Shown one piece after another: positions 26,151-35,394 of a stretch of DNA of 64,000 bases; position 1 is the first letter of the stretch; the number at the start of each line of letters is the position of its first letter. The position numbers and the translations under genes are program-made. The DNA comes from Streptomyces althioticus (GTDB lineage: Bacteria; Actinomycetota; Actinomycetes; Streptomycetales; Streptomycetaceae): contig BMSW01000009.1 in assembly GCA_014649355.1 (NCBI GenBank), positions 1 through 64,000 on the forward strand, given 5' to 3'. Under the pieces are notes generated by a model, which ran no database searches, was not told where the DNA came from, and saw nothing but the letters and a program-made list of their open reading frames with translations.

Positions 26151-26930
26151 TCAGCCGGCGAGCTCCTGCACCTCCCGGTACGACGGCACCGTGCCCTCCC
26201 CCGCCTCCCGTCCCTCCCGCACCGCGACCACCGTGTCCAGCGCGGCGCCGAGCGCCCGCCGGTACGGCAGCGAACCGAGACTGACGCGCCGCACTCCGAG
26301 GTCGCCGAGCCGTGCGAGGGACGGACCGCCGGGCGCGTACAGGACGTTGAGGGGGCACCCCTCCAGATCACGCACCAGAGCGGTGATCACGCCGGCGTCG
26401 GTCAGACCCGGCACGAACACCCCGTCCGCACCGGCGTCCCGGTAGACCACCGCCCGCTCCCTCGTCCCCTCGCCGTCCCCGAGCCAGTACGTGTCCGTCC
26501 GGGCGTTGACGAAGAGACCGGGCGCGGCGGCGCGCACGGCCCGGATCTTCGCCACGTGCCGGCCGACCGGGCCGAGCCCGTCCTCGAGGTTGATCCCGGC
26601 CGCGCCCCGCGCCCGCAACTCCGCGGCGAAGGCGCCCACTTCGCCGGGATCGTCGCTGAAACCGTCCTCCGCGTCGACGGAGAGCAGGAAGGGCAGTGCG
26701 CCGAGGGTGCCGGCGAGCCGCAGGGTCTCCTCCCGGGTGGCCCGCACCCCGTCGGACAGTCCGGCCGCCGCGGCGACGCCCAGGCTGGTCGTGCCGACGG
26801 CGGGGAAGCCGTGGGCGTGGAGAAGGGCGGCCGAGGCGTGGTCCCAGGCGTTGGGCAGCAGCAGGGGCCGGTCCCGGTGGTGGAGCGCGGCGAAGGTCCC
26901 GGCGGGGCGGGCGGCGTGGTCGTCGGTCAT
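26151..26930 (-). CDS. Isocitrate lyase/PEP mutase family protein
   Basis: A 259-residue alpha/beta-barrel protein from ATG 26930. The fold's markers are present: LLPNAWDHASAALLHAHGFP at the start, GTTSLGVAAAAGLSDG, the metal-site region LLSVDAEDGFSDDP, GAAGINLEDG, LFVNARTDTYW and GADGVFVPGL. The family covers enzymes that make or break C-C or C-P bonds next to a carboxylate (PEP mutase, methylisocitrate lyase, oxaloacetate hydrolase). This small subgroup, often annotated PEP phosphonomutase, has no proven reaction that I can state. No phosphonate genes lie nearby, so phosphonate synthesis is unlikely. It ends 13 bases from the convergent TetR gene. Confidence 0.82.
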   Translation of the reverse strand: MTDDHAARPAGTFAALHHRDRPLLLPNAWDHASAALLHAHGFPAVGTTSLGVAAAAGLSDGVRATREETLRLAGTLGALPFLLSVDAEDGFSDDPGEVGAFAAELRARGAAGINLEDGLGPVGRHVAKIRAVRAAAPGLFVNARTDTYWLGDGEGTRERAVVYRDAGADGVFVPGLTDAGVITALVRDLEGCPLNVLYAPGGPSLARLGDLGVRRVSLGSLPYRRALGAALDTVVAVREGREAGEGTVPSYREVQELAG

Positions 26931-26983
26931 GCGGGCCACGCTAGGCCCGGGACGCTTCGGCGCCCGCCGAACCGTCCCGGGGC

Positions 26984-27811
26984 TCACTCCGGCGCGAACG
27001 TGTGCATCTCGTCCCCTTCCGGCTGCACCACGCCGTACGAGCTCTCCGGGACCTCGTTCCAGGCGCCGGGCAGGTCCCCGAGGGGTTCGGAGACGATGAG
27101 GCGGGCGTCGTCCGCGATGTCCCGGAGGAACGCCACGTCCGGGTGGAGGGACTTCAGCGTCTCGACGCGGGTGCTGTAGAAGAGGGACCGCGACGTGCGC
27201 TGCGTCGAGTAGCGGAAGGACCACAGCCGTACGCCGTCGGTGACCGCGACGGTCATCTGCACCGGGTGCTCGACGCCGTGGTCGTGGCCGGTGCGCTCGA
27301 CCAGGCCGGCCATGCGGGCGACGGCGCCGCGCGGGTCGTCCTCCAGGCCGAAGGTGAGCGCCAGGTAGAACATCATCTCGGAGTCCGTGGACCCCTCCAG
27401 GTAGGGGAAGAGGTCCGGGCGGACGGCCAGGGCGAGGTCGCGCCGCAGCAGGGGGAAGCCGTCGATGGCCCCGTTGTGCATCCACATCCAGCGGCCGTAC
27501 CGGAAGGGGTGGCAGTTGGTCTGCTGCACCGCGGTGCCGGTGGAGGCGCGGATGTGGGCGAAGAACAGCGGGGAGACGACGTGCCCGGCGATCTCCCGCA
27601 GGTTGCGGTCGCTCCAGGCGGGGCCGATGTCCCTGACGACGGCGGGGCTGTCCTTGTCCGGCATGTACCAGCCGATGCCGAAGCCGTCACCGTTGGTGGT
27701 CTCCACGCCCATGCGGGCGTGCAGGCTCTGGTCGATCAGGGAGTGCACCGGCCGGTAGAGCAGGTTCTCGAGCAGGATCGGCGTGCCCGAATAGGCGAGC
27801 CAACGGCACAT
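26984..27811 (-). CDS. Class II glutamine amidotransferase
   Basis: A 275-residue Ntn-type amidotransferase. Met is directly followed by the catalytic Cys (MCRWLAYSGTPILLENLLYR), which becomes the N-terminal nucleophile. Other active-site regions are NGDGFGIGWY, FFAHIRASTG with the substrate Arg, NCHPFRYGRWMWMHNGAIDG and STDSEMMFYL. It hydrolyses the glutamine (or gamma-glutamyl) amide. The size and sequence resemble YafJ/EgtC-like stand-alone proteins. No ergothioneine genes (egtA, egtB, egtD) are beside it, so EgtC identity is not supported. The next gene upstream on the same strand starts 131 bases away. Confidence 0.87.
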   Translation of the reverse strand: MCRWLAYSGTPILLENLLYRPVHSLIDQSLHARMGVETTNGDGFGIGWYMPDKDSPAVVRDIGPAWSDRNLREIAGHVVSPLFFAHIRASTGTAVQQTNCHPFRYGRWMWMHNGAIDGFPLLRRDLALAVRPDLFPYLEGSTDSEMMFYLALTFGLEDDPRGAVARMAGLVERTGHDHGVEHPVQMTVAVTDGVRLWSFRYSTQRTSRSLFYSTRVETLKSLHPDVAFLRDIADDARLIVSEPLGDLPGAWNEVPESSYGVVQPEGDEMHTFAPE

Positions 27812-27941
27812 GTCCACCGCCTTCCCGGTCGGGACGGGAGCCGCGTACGCCCCGGCGGGCGTGAGCCGAAGGGCCCACGCCCGCCCGGGACACCGCACGC
27901 ACCACCGGGTACCCATCGCGCCGCGGTGGACGCGTCCCGCG

Positions 27942-28364
27942 TCAGGTGCGGGAACGGCCGCCCACGCACAGCGCCCAGATGACGAACCCGGAGAAGGCGA
28001 TCATCACCACGGACCAGACCGGGTAGTACGGCAGGGACAGGAAGTTCGCGATGACGACGAGCCCGGCGATCACCACGCCGGAGACGCGGGCCCACAGGGC
28101 CCCCCGGCCCAGGCCGAGGCCGACGAGCACCGCGATCGCGCCGAGCACGAGGTGGGTCCAGCCCCATGCCGTCAGGTCGAACTTGAAGACGTAGTTCTGT
28201 GTCGTCACGAAGACGTCGTCCTCGGCGATGCCCATGATCCCGCGGAAGATGTCGAGCACCCCCACGAGCATCAGGGTGACGGCGGCGAAGACGGTCAGGC
28301 CGCCCGCCCACTCGCGCTTCGCCGACGGCGCGTGCGCCCCGTGTGTCGGATGTGTGGCTGTCAT
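27942..28364 (-). CDS. Four-helix membrane protein (DUF7144-like)
   Basis: A 140-residue protein with a short polar N-terminus and four predicted membrane helices at about residues 22-45, 67-85, 92-112 and 117-135. Recognisable family sequence includes GVLDIFRGIMGIAEDDVFVT and FDLTAWGWTHLVLGAIAVLV. Proteins like this are common in Streptomyces and have no known function. It is followed by the amidotransferase gene and preceded by the SHOCT protein on the same strand, with gaps over 80 bases, so joint transcription is uncertain. Confidence 0.78.
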   Translation of the reverse strand: MTATHPTHGAHAPSAKREWAGGLTVFAAVTLMLVGVLDIFRGIMGIAEDDVFVTTQNYVFKFDLTAWGWTHLVLGAIAVLVGLGLGRGALWARVSGVVIAGLVVIANFLSLPYYPVWSVVMIAFSGFVIWALCVGGRSRT

Positions 28365-28451
28365 CGCTGTGCCTCGGTTCCGTGTCGTGTCCGCGCTGGG
28401 GCGGACGGTGTCCCCCGCGTCGGCGGGCGGCGGGTCCCGGTCCCGTCCCGC

Positions 28452-28889
28452 TCAGGAGCGGTCCCCGTGACCGCTCAGGACCAGCTCCTTGGCCCTGCGG
28501 AACTCGTCGTCCGAGATGTCCCCGCGCGCCTTGATCTCGGAGAGCCGGGCCAGCTCGTCCACGCTGCCGGTCCGCCCCCCGGCGCCCTTGGCCGTCTCCC
28601 TGATGTAGCTGTCGAGCGCCTCCTGCTGGGCGCGTGCCTGGGCCAGCTCACGGCTGCCCATGTTCCTGCCGCGGGCGATCACGTAGACGAAGACGCCCAG
28701 GAACGGCAGGACGATCGTGAAGACCATCCATCCGGTCTTGGCCCAGCCGCTGAGGGAGTCGTCGCGGACGATGTCGACGATCACCCGGAAGAGCAGGATG
28801 AACCACATGATCCACAGGAAGAACACCAGCATCGTCAGCAGTGCGCTGAGCAGCGGGTAGTCGTACGCGAGATACGTCATGCCGGTCAT
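28452..28889 (-). CDS. SHOCT-domain membrane protein
   Basis: About 145 residues. Two membrane helices in a PLDc_N-like arrangement (about residues 12-35 and 52-72; MLVFFLWIMWFILLFRVIVD and GWMVFTIVLPFLGVFVYVIA) precede an amphipathic stretch and a C-terminal SHOCT domain (SVDELARLSEIKARGDISDD then EFRRAKELVL). SHOCT modules act as oligomerisation or anchoring units; no enzymatic function is claimed. Two ATGs are possible: 28889 has GGAGG only two bases away, and 28880 has the same site eleven bases away. The longer form is given. Confidence 0.8.
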   Translation of the reverse strand: MTGMTYLAYDYPLLSALLTMLVFFLWIMWFILLFRVIVDIVRDDSLSGWAKTGWMVFTIVLPFLGVFVYVIARGRNMGSRELAQARAQQEALDSYIRETAKGAGGRTGSVDELARLSEIKARGDISDDEFRRAKELVLSGHGDRS

Positions 28890-29071
28890 CTCCTCCTGGC
28901 TCGCGGGCCCTGTGCGCCCGCCCGCGGCGCGCGCCGTCGCGTCGTGCCGACCTCAGCGTGCTCCGTACGGCGTCCCGGCCGCCTCACCCGGCGCGGGTGA
29001 TCCGGCGGGCGGGACGCACGGGGTGGGATGGACGGAGTGGAGTCGTGTCCGTGCGCGACGGGAGGACGGCG

Positions 29072-30484
29072 ATGGCGGTACCGGACCTGTTCGACGCGCG
29101 GGCGGAGTCCGCCTCCCCGGCCGCACGGGTCTCGTACGGCAGGCGGGCGCGGGGGCGTGCGCCCCGCTCGTCCCACGCCGGGTTCACACCGGCGCGGGGA
29201 CGGCCGGACCCCGTCGACGTGCTGGAACGGCAGTCCGCGACCCGGCTGCCCGAGCTGGTGCCGGTCCGCTACGGCCGGATGCTGGAGTCGCCGTTCCGCT
29301 TCTACCGGGGCGCCGCGGCGATCATGGCCGCGGACCTCGCCCCTCTCCCGGACACCGGGCTCACCGTGCAGCTCTGCGGGGACGCGCATCTGCTGAACTT
29401 CCGGCTGCTGGCCTCGCCCGAGCGGCACCTCGTCTTCGACATCAACGACTTCGACGAGACGCACACCGGCCCCTTCGAATGGGACGTCAAGCGGCTCGCC
29501 GCCAGCTTCGCCCTCGCCGGGCGGGCCAACGGCTTCACCGCCGCGGAGCAGAGCGACACGGTGCGCGCCTGCGTCGCCGCGTACCGGCTGCGCATGCGGG
29601 AGTTCGCGGGGATGCGCGCGCTGGACGTCTGGTACGCGCAGGACGACGCGGACCGGCTGCGCGAACTGGCCGCCTCCCTGAACGCGGAGGCCCGGCGGCG
29701 TACGGACGAGGCGGCCCGCAAGGCGCGCGGCCGCACCCACCTCCAGGCGTACGCGAAGCTCACCCGGGCCACGCCCGAGGGACGGCGCATCGAGGCGGAC
29801 CCGCCGCTGATCATCCCGCTGCGGGACCTGCTGGACGGCGCGTCGGCCGAGGAGAAGGGCCTGCGCGCGGTGCTGGACGGCTACGCGCGGTCGCTGGCGT
29901 CGGACCGCCGGCATCTGCTGAGCCGCTACCGCCCGGTCGACGTGGCCCGGAAGGTGGTGGGCGTCGGCAGTGTCGGCACCCGCTGCTGGATCGTGCTGCT
30001 GCTCGGCCGGGACGACGACGATCCGCTGCTGCTCCAGGCCAAGGAGGCGCAGGCGTCGGTGCTCGCGCCGTACACGGACGGCGAGGAGCCCGACAACCAG
30101 GGCCGGCGGGTCGTGGAGGGGCAGCGGCTGATCCAGACGACCAGTGACATCCTGCTCGGCTGGACCCACGCGACCGGCCTCGACGGACGGCCCCGCGACT
30201 TCTACGTACGGCAGCTGCGCGACTGGAAGGGCATCGCCCGGCCCGAGACGATGAACCCCGGCCTGCTGCGCCAGTTCGCCCGCCTGTGCGGGGCGAGCCT
30301 GGCACGGGCCCACGCGCGGTCCGGCGACCCGGTCGCCGTCGCCGCCTACCTGGGGCGCGGCGACCGCTTCGACCGGGCGCTCGCGGCGTTCGCGCAGGAC
30401 TACGCCGACCGCAACGAACGCGACTTCGCGGCGCTGGGCGAGGCGGTGCGGGCCGGCCGGGTGCGGGCCGAGGGCCACTCCTGA
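29072..30484 (+). CDS. DUF2252 protein
   Basis: A 470-residue protein from ATG 29072, with GGAGG six bases upstream. DUF2252 proteins have a kinase/aminoglycoside-phosphotransferase-like core; visible motifs are LQLCGDAHLLNFRLLASPER, FDINDFDETHTGPFEWDVKR and the late QLRDWKG region. Only part of the kinase catalytic set can be argued from sequence, so activity is open. It is divergent from the SHOCT gene across about 180 bases and ends 22 bases before a convergent small gene. Confidence 0.85.
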   Translation: MAVPDLFDARAESASPAARVSYGRRARGRAPRSSHAGFTPARGRPDPVDVLERQSATRLPELVPVRYGRMLESPFRFYRGAAAIMAADLAPLPDTGLTVQLCGDAHLLNFRLLASPERHLVFDINDFDETHTGPFEWDVKRLAASFALAGRANGFTAAEQSDTVRACVAAYRLRMREFAGMRALDVWYAQDDADRLRELAASLNAEARRRTDEAARKARGRTHLQAYAKLTRATPEGRRIEADPPLIIPLRDLLDGASAEEKGLRAVLDGYARSLASDRRHLLSRYRPVDVARKVVGVGSVGTRCWIVLLLGRDDDDPLLLQAKEAQASVLAPYTDGEEPDNQGRRVVEGQRLIQTTSDILLGWTHATGLDGRPRDFYVRQLRDWKGIARPETMNPGLLRQFARLCGASLARAHARSGDPVAVAAYLGRGDRFDRALAAFAQDYADRNERDFAALGEAVRAGRVRAEGHS

Positions 30485-30506
30485 GCGCCGGCGTCCCTCC
30501 CGGTGC

Positions 30507-30704
30507 TCACCGGGGGGCCTGGCGCAGCTCCAGGATCCGCAGGCCGAGGGACTGGCAGCGGGCCAGCAGCCCGTAGAGGTGCGCCTCGTCGACCACCTGC
30601 CCGAACAGCAGGGTCTGCCCGGACATCGTCACATGGTCCAGCTCCGGGAACATGCGGATCAGCGGTTCCGAGAGCTGCCCCTCGACGCGGATCTCGTAGC
30701 GCAT
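30507..30704 (-). CDS. Small conserved protein of unknown function
   Basis: A 65-residue protein, MRYEIRVEGQLSEPLIRMFP onward, with a mixed alpha/beta pattern ending LGLRILELRQAP. Composition and codon use look like a true gene, and similar short proteins (one per locus) are familiar from Streptomyces genomes. No signal, membrane helix or metal motif is seen. It is convergent with the DUF2252 gene. Confidence 0.7.
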   Translation of the reverse strand: MRYEIRVEGQLSEPLIRMFPELDHVTMSGQTLLFGQVVDEAHLYGLLARCQSLGLRILELRQAPR

Positions 30705-30831
30705 GAGCCGCTCCCCGGATGGGTCCTTGGCCGGGCGACACGCCCGCCCCCATCCGATGGTCCGTCCCCCCGACGCCGCCGCGGCTCACCCCGGGCAGGT
30801 GAGAGGCACCCGGTGCGAGGCGCTCAGGGTT

Positions 30832-31395
30832 TCAGCGTTTCAGCCACAGCTTGCTCGCCAGGATCACCAGTCCCAGGACGAGGTTGACCAGCGCCGACAT
30901 CACCAGCAGCCGCCCCGGCGCGCCCGCCTGCCGGGCCGCGGCCACGGACCAGCCCACCTGGCCCGTCACGGCGACGGACAGCGCCAGCCACTGACCGCCC
31001 TGCACGTCCAGGCCCAGCACGGGCCCGACGCCCACGGCCACCGCCGGAGGCACCGCGGCCTTGACGATCGTCCACTCCTCCCGGCACACCCGCCGGACGA
31101 CGGCGAGGTCCGGCGGACGCTGCGCCAGCCGCGCCCCGAACAGATGGGCGTGCACATGGGCGATCCAGAACACCGCGCCGGTGAGCAGGAGCAGGAGCAC
31201 GAGTTCCAGCCGGGGGAAGGATCCGAAGGTCCCGGCGCCGACGATGACGGAGGCGGCGAGCATGGAGCCGTAGACGCCACCGGTGTGGTCGGCGTGCGCA
31301 CGGGGGGCGGCGGAGGCCTCGTCCGCCGGTTCCGGTGGGGTGTGCGCGGGGCGCGGTGGCTTCCGCGATGCCCCCGCCGGTGTGCGCCGCCTCAC
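30832..31395 (-). CDS. Membrane protein coupled to the LuxR/MalT-like regulator
   Basis: A 187-residue protein with a Pro/Ala-rich N-terminal 35 residues and four predicted helices at about 42-60, 63-82, 110-130 and 160-182 (FPRLELVLLLLLTGAVFWIA; LLVMSALVNLVLGLVILASK). The ATG at 31395 overlaps the stop of the large regulator upstream by four bases (ATGA), so both are made from one message in fixed ratio. No function is known. The coupling suggests it acts with the regulator, perhaps as membrane partner or as a target under the same control. Confidence 0.78.
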   Translation of the reverse strand: MRRRTPAGASRKPPRPAHTPPEPADEASAAPRAHADHTGGVYGSMLAASVIVGAGTFGSFPRLELVLLLLLTGAVFWIAHVHAHLFGARLAQRPPDLAVVRRVCREEWTIVKAAVPPAVAVGVGPVLGLDVQGGQWLALSVAVTGQVGWSVAAARQAGAPGRLLVMSALVNLVLGLVILASKLWLKR

Positions 31396-34088
31396 AGGAG
31401 GCCCAGTTCACGGGCCCGGCGGACCGCCTCGCTGCGGCGGCCCACCGAGAGTTTCCGGTAGGCGTTCTTCAGGTGCGTCTTCACCGTGTTCACCGAGACG
31501 TACAGGTCGGCGGCGATCTCCTCCGTGGACATCGCCAGGGCGAGTCCGCGCACCACGTCCCGTTCGCGGCCGCTCAGTTCCTCGACGGGCGGGGGCGGGC
31601 TCCCGGTGGGGCGGGGAGGGGCGGGACGGCGGTGGCGTGGGGTGCGGGCCAGGTAGGGGCGGATCCAGGGACCCGCCTCGGCGAGGGGGCGGCGCAGTCC
31701 CTCCCGGTGTGCTTCCGTCACCGCCCGCGTGACCAGGCGGCGGGCCGCGGCGCCGTCCCCGGCGCGGTCGGCGGCCCGGGCCCGTACCAGCGCGGCCCGT
31801 ACGGTCACGGCGGGGCCCGCGTGCTCGTCGACGGCCGCCCGGTCGAGGAGCCGTACGGCCGCCTCGGGCCGTCCGGCGGCCAGCAGCACCCGCGCCGCGC
31901 CCACCGCGCAGGCTGGCTGGTCGCGGGGCACCTCGGGCAGCAGCGCCGCGGCGTCCTGCGGCCGGCCCTCGGCGAGGCCGGCGGCCGCCGCGATCAGGGC
32001 CGTCTCGCCCCGGGCCCACGGCGAGACGGCGTCGGCCGGCACCCCGGGCTCGACCGCCTTCCACGCCGCGCCGGGCTCGCCGCGCGCCAGGTGCAGCCGT
32101 GCGGCGACCAGGGCGCGCCCCGCCTCGAGGACGGGGTCCCGGAGCGCGGGATGCGACTCCCCCGCCGTGTCGAGCAGCGCCCGCGCCTGCCCCAGGTCCT
32201 CGCGTTCCACGGCCACCGCCGCGAGGACGAGGCGTTCCACGCCGGAGGAGGCGGGCCGGGCGATCCCGGACCGTTCCGTCTCCGCGAGGGCCGCGCGTGC
32301 CGTGCGTTCGGCGCGGCCGGGCCAGCCGTGCAGGACGTCGAGGAGGGCGAGCCGTCCCAGCGCGTCCTCACGGGGCAGGGCGGTGGCCGGGGCGCCGGGG
32401 CCGGTCGCCACCGCCCGGCTCAGCGCGGCCCGCGCCCCCGCGAAGTCGCCCGCACACAGCCGGGCGGACCCCAGGTGGTCAAGCAGCAGGGCGAAGAACT
32501 CCGGGTGCCGGTCGAGCAGTTCGGCGGGGAGAAGGTTCCGCAGCGCCTCGGCCTCGCGCACGGCGTCCTCGGCGTGGCCGGGCGCGCCGGACAGCCGGGC
32601 GACGAGGGCGTCCAGGAGGGCGCAGCTCATCCGGACGGCCGCCGTGTCCGTCATGTCGGCCGGGCCGTCGGAGTCCCTCAGCCGCTCCCGTGCCCGCCGC
32701 AGCCGTGCCGCGCCCCCGGCCACGTCGCCTCGGGAGAGCCGGGCGGCGGCGCGGACGAGTTCCGGCGCCGGTCCGTCGCCGCCCCGCGGCCCCATGCGGG
32801 TGAACAGCGCGTCGAGGATGTCGGCGCGGGGGCCGGTGAAGAACTGGCCGAGGGCGAGGTCGTCGACCAGGGCGGTGGCGGTGAACTCCCAGTCGTCGGC
32901 GGCGGCGCCGTGTCCGAGCGCCGCCGGGAGCGCCCCGGCCGTGCGGAGGCAGACGGCGGCCCGCCGGTGCAGCTCGGGCTCCAGTCCGGGCCGACGCATC
33001 CGCAGGTGGGCGCGGAGGATCTCCGCGAACAGGGGGTGCAGCCGGTACACGCCGTGGCCGACGTGCTGGACGAAGGCGTTGCCGCGGTGCAGCCGGGCCA
33101 GCACGGCCTCCGCGTCGGCGCGTCCCGTGACCGCGTTGGCCAGCCTCGGTCCGAACCGGTCGAGGACGCTGACCCGCAACAGCAGCTCCTGCGTCCCGTC
33201 GTCCTGCCGTTTCAGCACCTCGGCCAGCAGGAAGTCGGCGACGGCGCTGCGGTCGGCCTCGAACTCCTTCAGGCAGAGCTCCGGGTCCGGGGCCTCCTCG
33301 GCCGCCAGGGCGCACAGCCGCAGCCCGGCGGCCCATCCCCTGGTCCGCTCCACGACTCCGCGCACCGCGGCCGGGGACAGCCGCAGGCCGTGCGCCTCCA
33401 TCAGCCGGGCCGCCTCGACGGGTGTGAAGGCGAGCTCCGCGTCGCGGATCTCGGTCAGCTCCCCCGCGGCCCGGTAGCGGTGCAGGGGCAGCAGCGGCTC
33501 GGTGCGGGTGACGAGGACCAGCCGCAGCCCCGGCGCGGAGTGTCGCAGCAGGAAGTCGAGCTGGGCGGCGATCTCCGGGGCGGTGACCCGGTCGAACTCG
33601 TCCAGCACCAGGACCACCGGCCGGTCGAGTCCGCCGAGATGGGCGGCGAGCCGGGCCGGCAGCGCGTCGCCCACCCGGTTCGCGTCGGCCGGGGAGGCGA
33701 TGTTCTCGGGCAGCGGCACGCCGCTGGTGCGCAGCGCCTGGAGGAGGTACGCCCAGAACATGCCGGCGCCCTGCCCGTCGGTGTCGGTGGTGAGCCAGGC
33801 GACGGGCAGCTCGGGGTGCCCGGCCACCCAGTCGGCGACCAGCAGCGTCTTCCCGGCGCCGGCGGAGCCGTTCACCATGGTCAGCGGGGTGCGCAGGGCG
33901 CCGTCCAGGTGCCCGGCCAGCCGCTCCCTGCGCAGGAACGTGTCCGGGGGCGCGGGCACGGCGAAGCGGGTGCGCAGGAACGGGTCGCCGTGGGGGTCGT
34001 GGGGGCCGGTCTGCGGGTCGTACGACCCCGCGTGTCGCTCGACGGCCGGGGGGCCGTCGCCCAGATGTGCGGATGTCACGGCACTCAC
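31392..34088 (-). CDS. MalT-like LuxR family (LAL) transcriptional regulator
   Basis: An 898-residue ATP-dependent regulator. The N-terminal STAND ATPase has Walker A NGSAGAGKTLLVADW and Walker B LVLDEFDRV. A long alpha-helical, TPR-like middle follows. The C-terminal LuxR helix-turn-helix is LSGRERDVVRGLALAMSTEE with NTVKTHLKNAYRKLSVGRRS. The family senses small molecules or partner proteins and activates transcription on ATP binding. The target is unknown; the coupled membrane protein downstream and the divergent homocysteine methyltransferase gene (88 bases away) are candidates. Confidence 0.9.
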   Translation of the reverse strand: MSAVTSAHLGDGPPAVERHAGSYDPQTGPHDPHGDPFLRTRFAVPAPPDTFLRRERLAGHLDGALRTPLTMVNGSAGAGKTLLVADWVAGHPELPVAWLTTDTDGQGAGMFWAYLLQALRTSGVPLPENIASPADANRVGDALPARLAAHLGGLDRPVVLVLDEFDRVTAPEIAAQLDFLLRHSAPGLRLVLVTRTEPLLPLHRYRAAGELTEIRDAELAFTPVEAARLMEAHGLRLSPAAVRGVVERTRGWAAGLRLCALAAEEAPDPELCLKEFEADRSAVADFLLAEVLKRQDDGTQELLLRVSVLDRFGPRLANAVTGRADAEAVLARLHRGNAFVQHVGHGVYRLHPLFAEILRAHLRMRRPGLEPELHRRAAVCLRTAGALPAALGHGAAADDWEFTATALVDDLALGQFFTGPRADILDALFTRMGPRGGDGPAPELVRAAARLSRGDVAGGAARLRRARERLRDSDGPADMTDTAAVRMSCALLDALVARLSGAPGHAEDAVREAEALRNLLPAELLDRHPEFFALLLDHLGSARLCAGDFAGARAALSRAVATGPGAPATALPREDALGRLALLDVLHGWPGRAERTARAALAETERSGIARPASSGVERLVLAAVAVEREDLGQARALLDTAGESHPALRDPVLEAGRALVAARLHLARGEPGAAWKAVEPGVPADAVSPWARGETALIAAAAGLAEGRPQDAAALLPEVPRDQPACAVGAARVLLAAGRPEAAVRLLDRAAVDEHAGPAVTVRAALVRARAADRAGDGAAARRLVTRAVTEAHREGLRRPLAEAGPWIRPYLARTPRHRRPAPPRPTGSPPPPVEELSGRERDVVRGLALAMSTEEIAADLYVSVNTVKTHLKNAYRKLSVGRRSEAVRRARELGLL

Positions 34089-34176
34089 CGCCCTTGTCGG
34101 GCCGCGCTCGCTTCCAGCATCCCAGCAGTCGGACCGGGGGGCGCGCCGAGTCCCGGGCCTCGGTTAGCGTCGCCGT

Positions 34177-35091
34177 ATGAGCACCACGGAGTCCCTCGCC
34201 GCGGCCCTGGCGGACGGCCCGGTCGTCCTGGACGGCGGCCTGTCCAACCAGCTCGCGGCCGCCGGTCACGACCTGAGTGACGCGCTGTGGTCGGCGCGGC
34301 TCCTCGCGGACGAGCCGGAGGCGGTCACGGCGGCGCACCGGGCGTACTTCGAGGCGGGCGCGGACGTGGCGATCACGGCGAGCTACCAGGCCACGTTCGA
34401 GGGGTTCGCGCGGCGGGGCGCCGGCCGGGAGCGGGCCGCGGAGCTGCTGGCGCTGAGCGTGGAGTGTGCCCGTACGGCCGCCGAGGGCGCTGCGGGTCCT
34501 CGCCGCCCGCGGTGGGTGGCGGCGTCCGTCGGCCCGTACGGCGCGATGCTCGCGGACGGCTCCGAGTACCGGGGCCGCTACGGCCTCTCCGTGGCGGAGC
34601 TGGAGCGGTTCCACCGCCCCCGGCTGGAGGTCCTGGCGGCCGCCGCCCCGGACGTCCTGGCGCTGGAGACCATCCCCGACACGGACGAGGCGGAGGCGCT
34701 GCTGCGCGTGGTGCGCGGGCTGGGGGTGCCCGCCTGGCTGTCGTACTCGGCGGCCGGCGGCCGTACGCGGGCGGGGCAGCCGCTGGAGGACGCGTTCGCG
34801 CTCGCCGCGCGGGCGGACGAGGTGATCGCCGTCGGCGTCAACTGCTGCACGCCCGAGGACGCGGACCACGCGGTCGCCGTCGCCGCGCGGGTGACGGACA
34901 AGCCGGTCGTGGTGTACCCGAACAGCGGCGAACGGTGGGAGGCCCGGGCCCGCGCCTGGACCGGCGAGCCCACGTTCTCGGCGTCCCGGGTGACGGGCTG
35001 GCGGGACGCGGGGGCACGGCTCATCGGGGGGTGCTGCCGGGTGGGCCCGGACACGATCACGTCGATCGCGCGGACGCTGCGGGGGTCGTAG
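34177..35091 (+). CDS. mmuM: Homocysteine S-methyltransferase
   Basis: A 304-residue zinc methyltransferase that makes methionine from homocysteine, probably with S-methylmethionine or SAM as donor. Zinc ligands are the Cys of VGVNCCTPED and the paired Cys in LIGGCCRVGPDTI. The barrel start VVLDGGLSNQLAAAGHDLSD and AITASYQATFEGF are typical. Length matches MmuM, not the large MetH. The start at ATG 34177 is 88 bases from the divergent LAL regulator. It is a cytoplasmic enzyme. Confidence 0.9.
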   Translation: MSTTESLAAALADGPVVLDGGLSNQLAAAGHDLSDALWSARLLADEPEAVTAAHRAYFEAGADVAITASYQATFEGFARRGAGRERAAELLALSVECARTAAEGAAGPRRPRWVAASVGPYGAMLADGSEYRGRYGLSVAELERFHRPRLEVLAAAAPDVLALETIPDTDEAEALLRVVRGLGVPAWLSYSAAGGRTRAGQPLEDAFALAARADEVIAVGVNCCTPEDADHAVAVAARVTDKPVVVYPNSGERWEARARAWTGEPTFSASRVTGWRDAGARLIGGCCRVGPDTITSIARTLRGS

Positions 35092-35394
35092 GGCGCCCGC
35101 GGGACCCTCTTGCCCCGGCGCGGCACCGTGGTACGGTGCCATGAGTGCCGTGCAGCGCCCCCGTCGGGCGCCGGGCCTCTCCTCACGCCGAACCTCTTCA
35201 CTTCGGCAGTCTCTTCCCTCAGCCGTCACGTCGGCCTACGCACCGTCCACGTGCGGCTTTCCCACACGGTCGCCGGGCGACCGCAGTGAGGTTCCCACCG
35301 CCGCGAGGTACGCACACGCCCTCGCCGAAGTCCGCGGTACCCCCCTGCTTCGCTTCTTGTTCCACTTCCGCCCGTCCTCGAAAGGACCCGCCCC
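35092..35394 (+). promoter_or_regulatory. Promoter and long C/T-rich leader of the Rho paralogue
   Basis: TTGCCC at 35110-35115 and TACGGT at 35132-35137, 16 bases apart, form a plausible vegetative promoter. The following about 250 bases contain C/T-rich, G-poor tracts, for example around 35176-35225 (CCTCTCCTCACGCC; CAGTCTCTTCCCTCAGCC). Such RNA resembles Rho loading sites, so autoregulation by premature termination is inferred. A weak 85-codon frame starting at 35141 overlaps the Rho ATG as ATGA; its composition does not look coding. Confidence 0.45.

Noticed and set aside
26151..26930. Phosphonate biosynthesis from the PEP mutase-like gene
   Set aside because: No phosphonopyruvate decarboxylase or other phosphonate gene nearby; the family is broad.
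26984..27811. Naming the amidotransferase EgtC
   Set aside because: No ergothioneine genes are adjacent and the sequence fits the general YafJ-like group.
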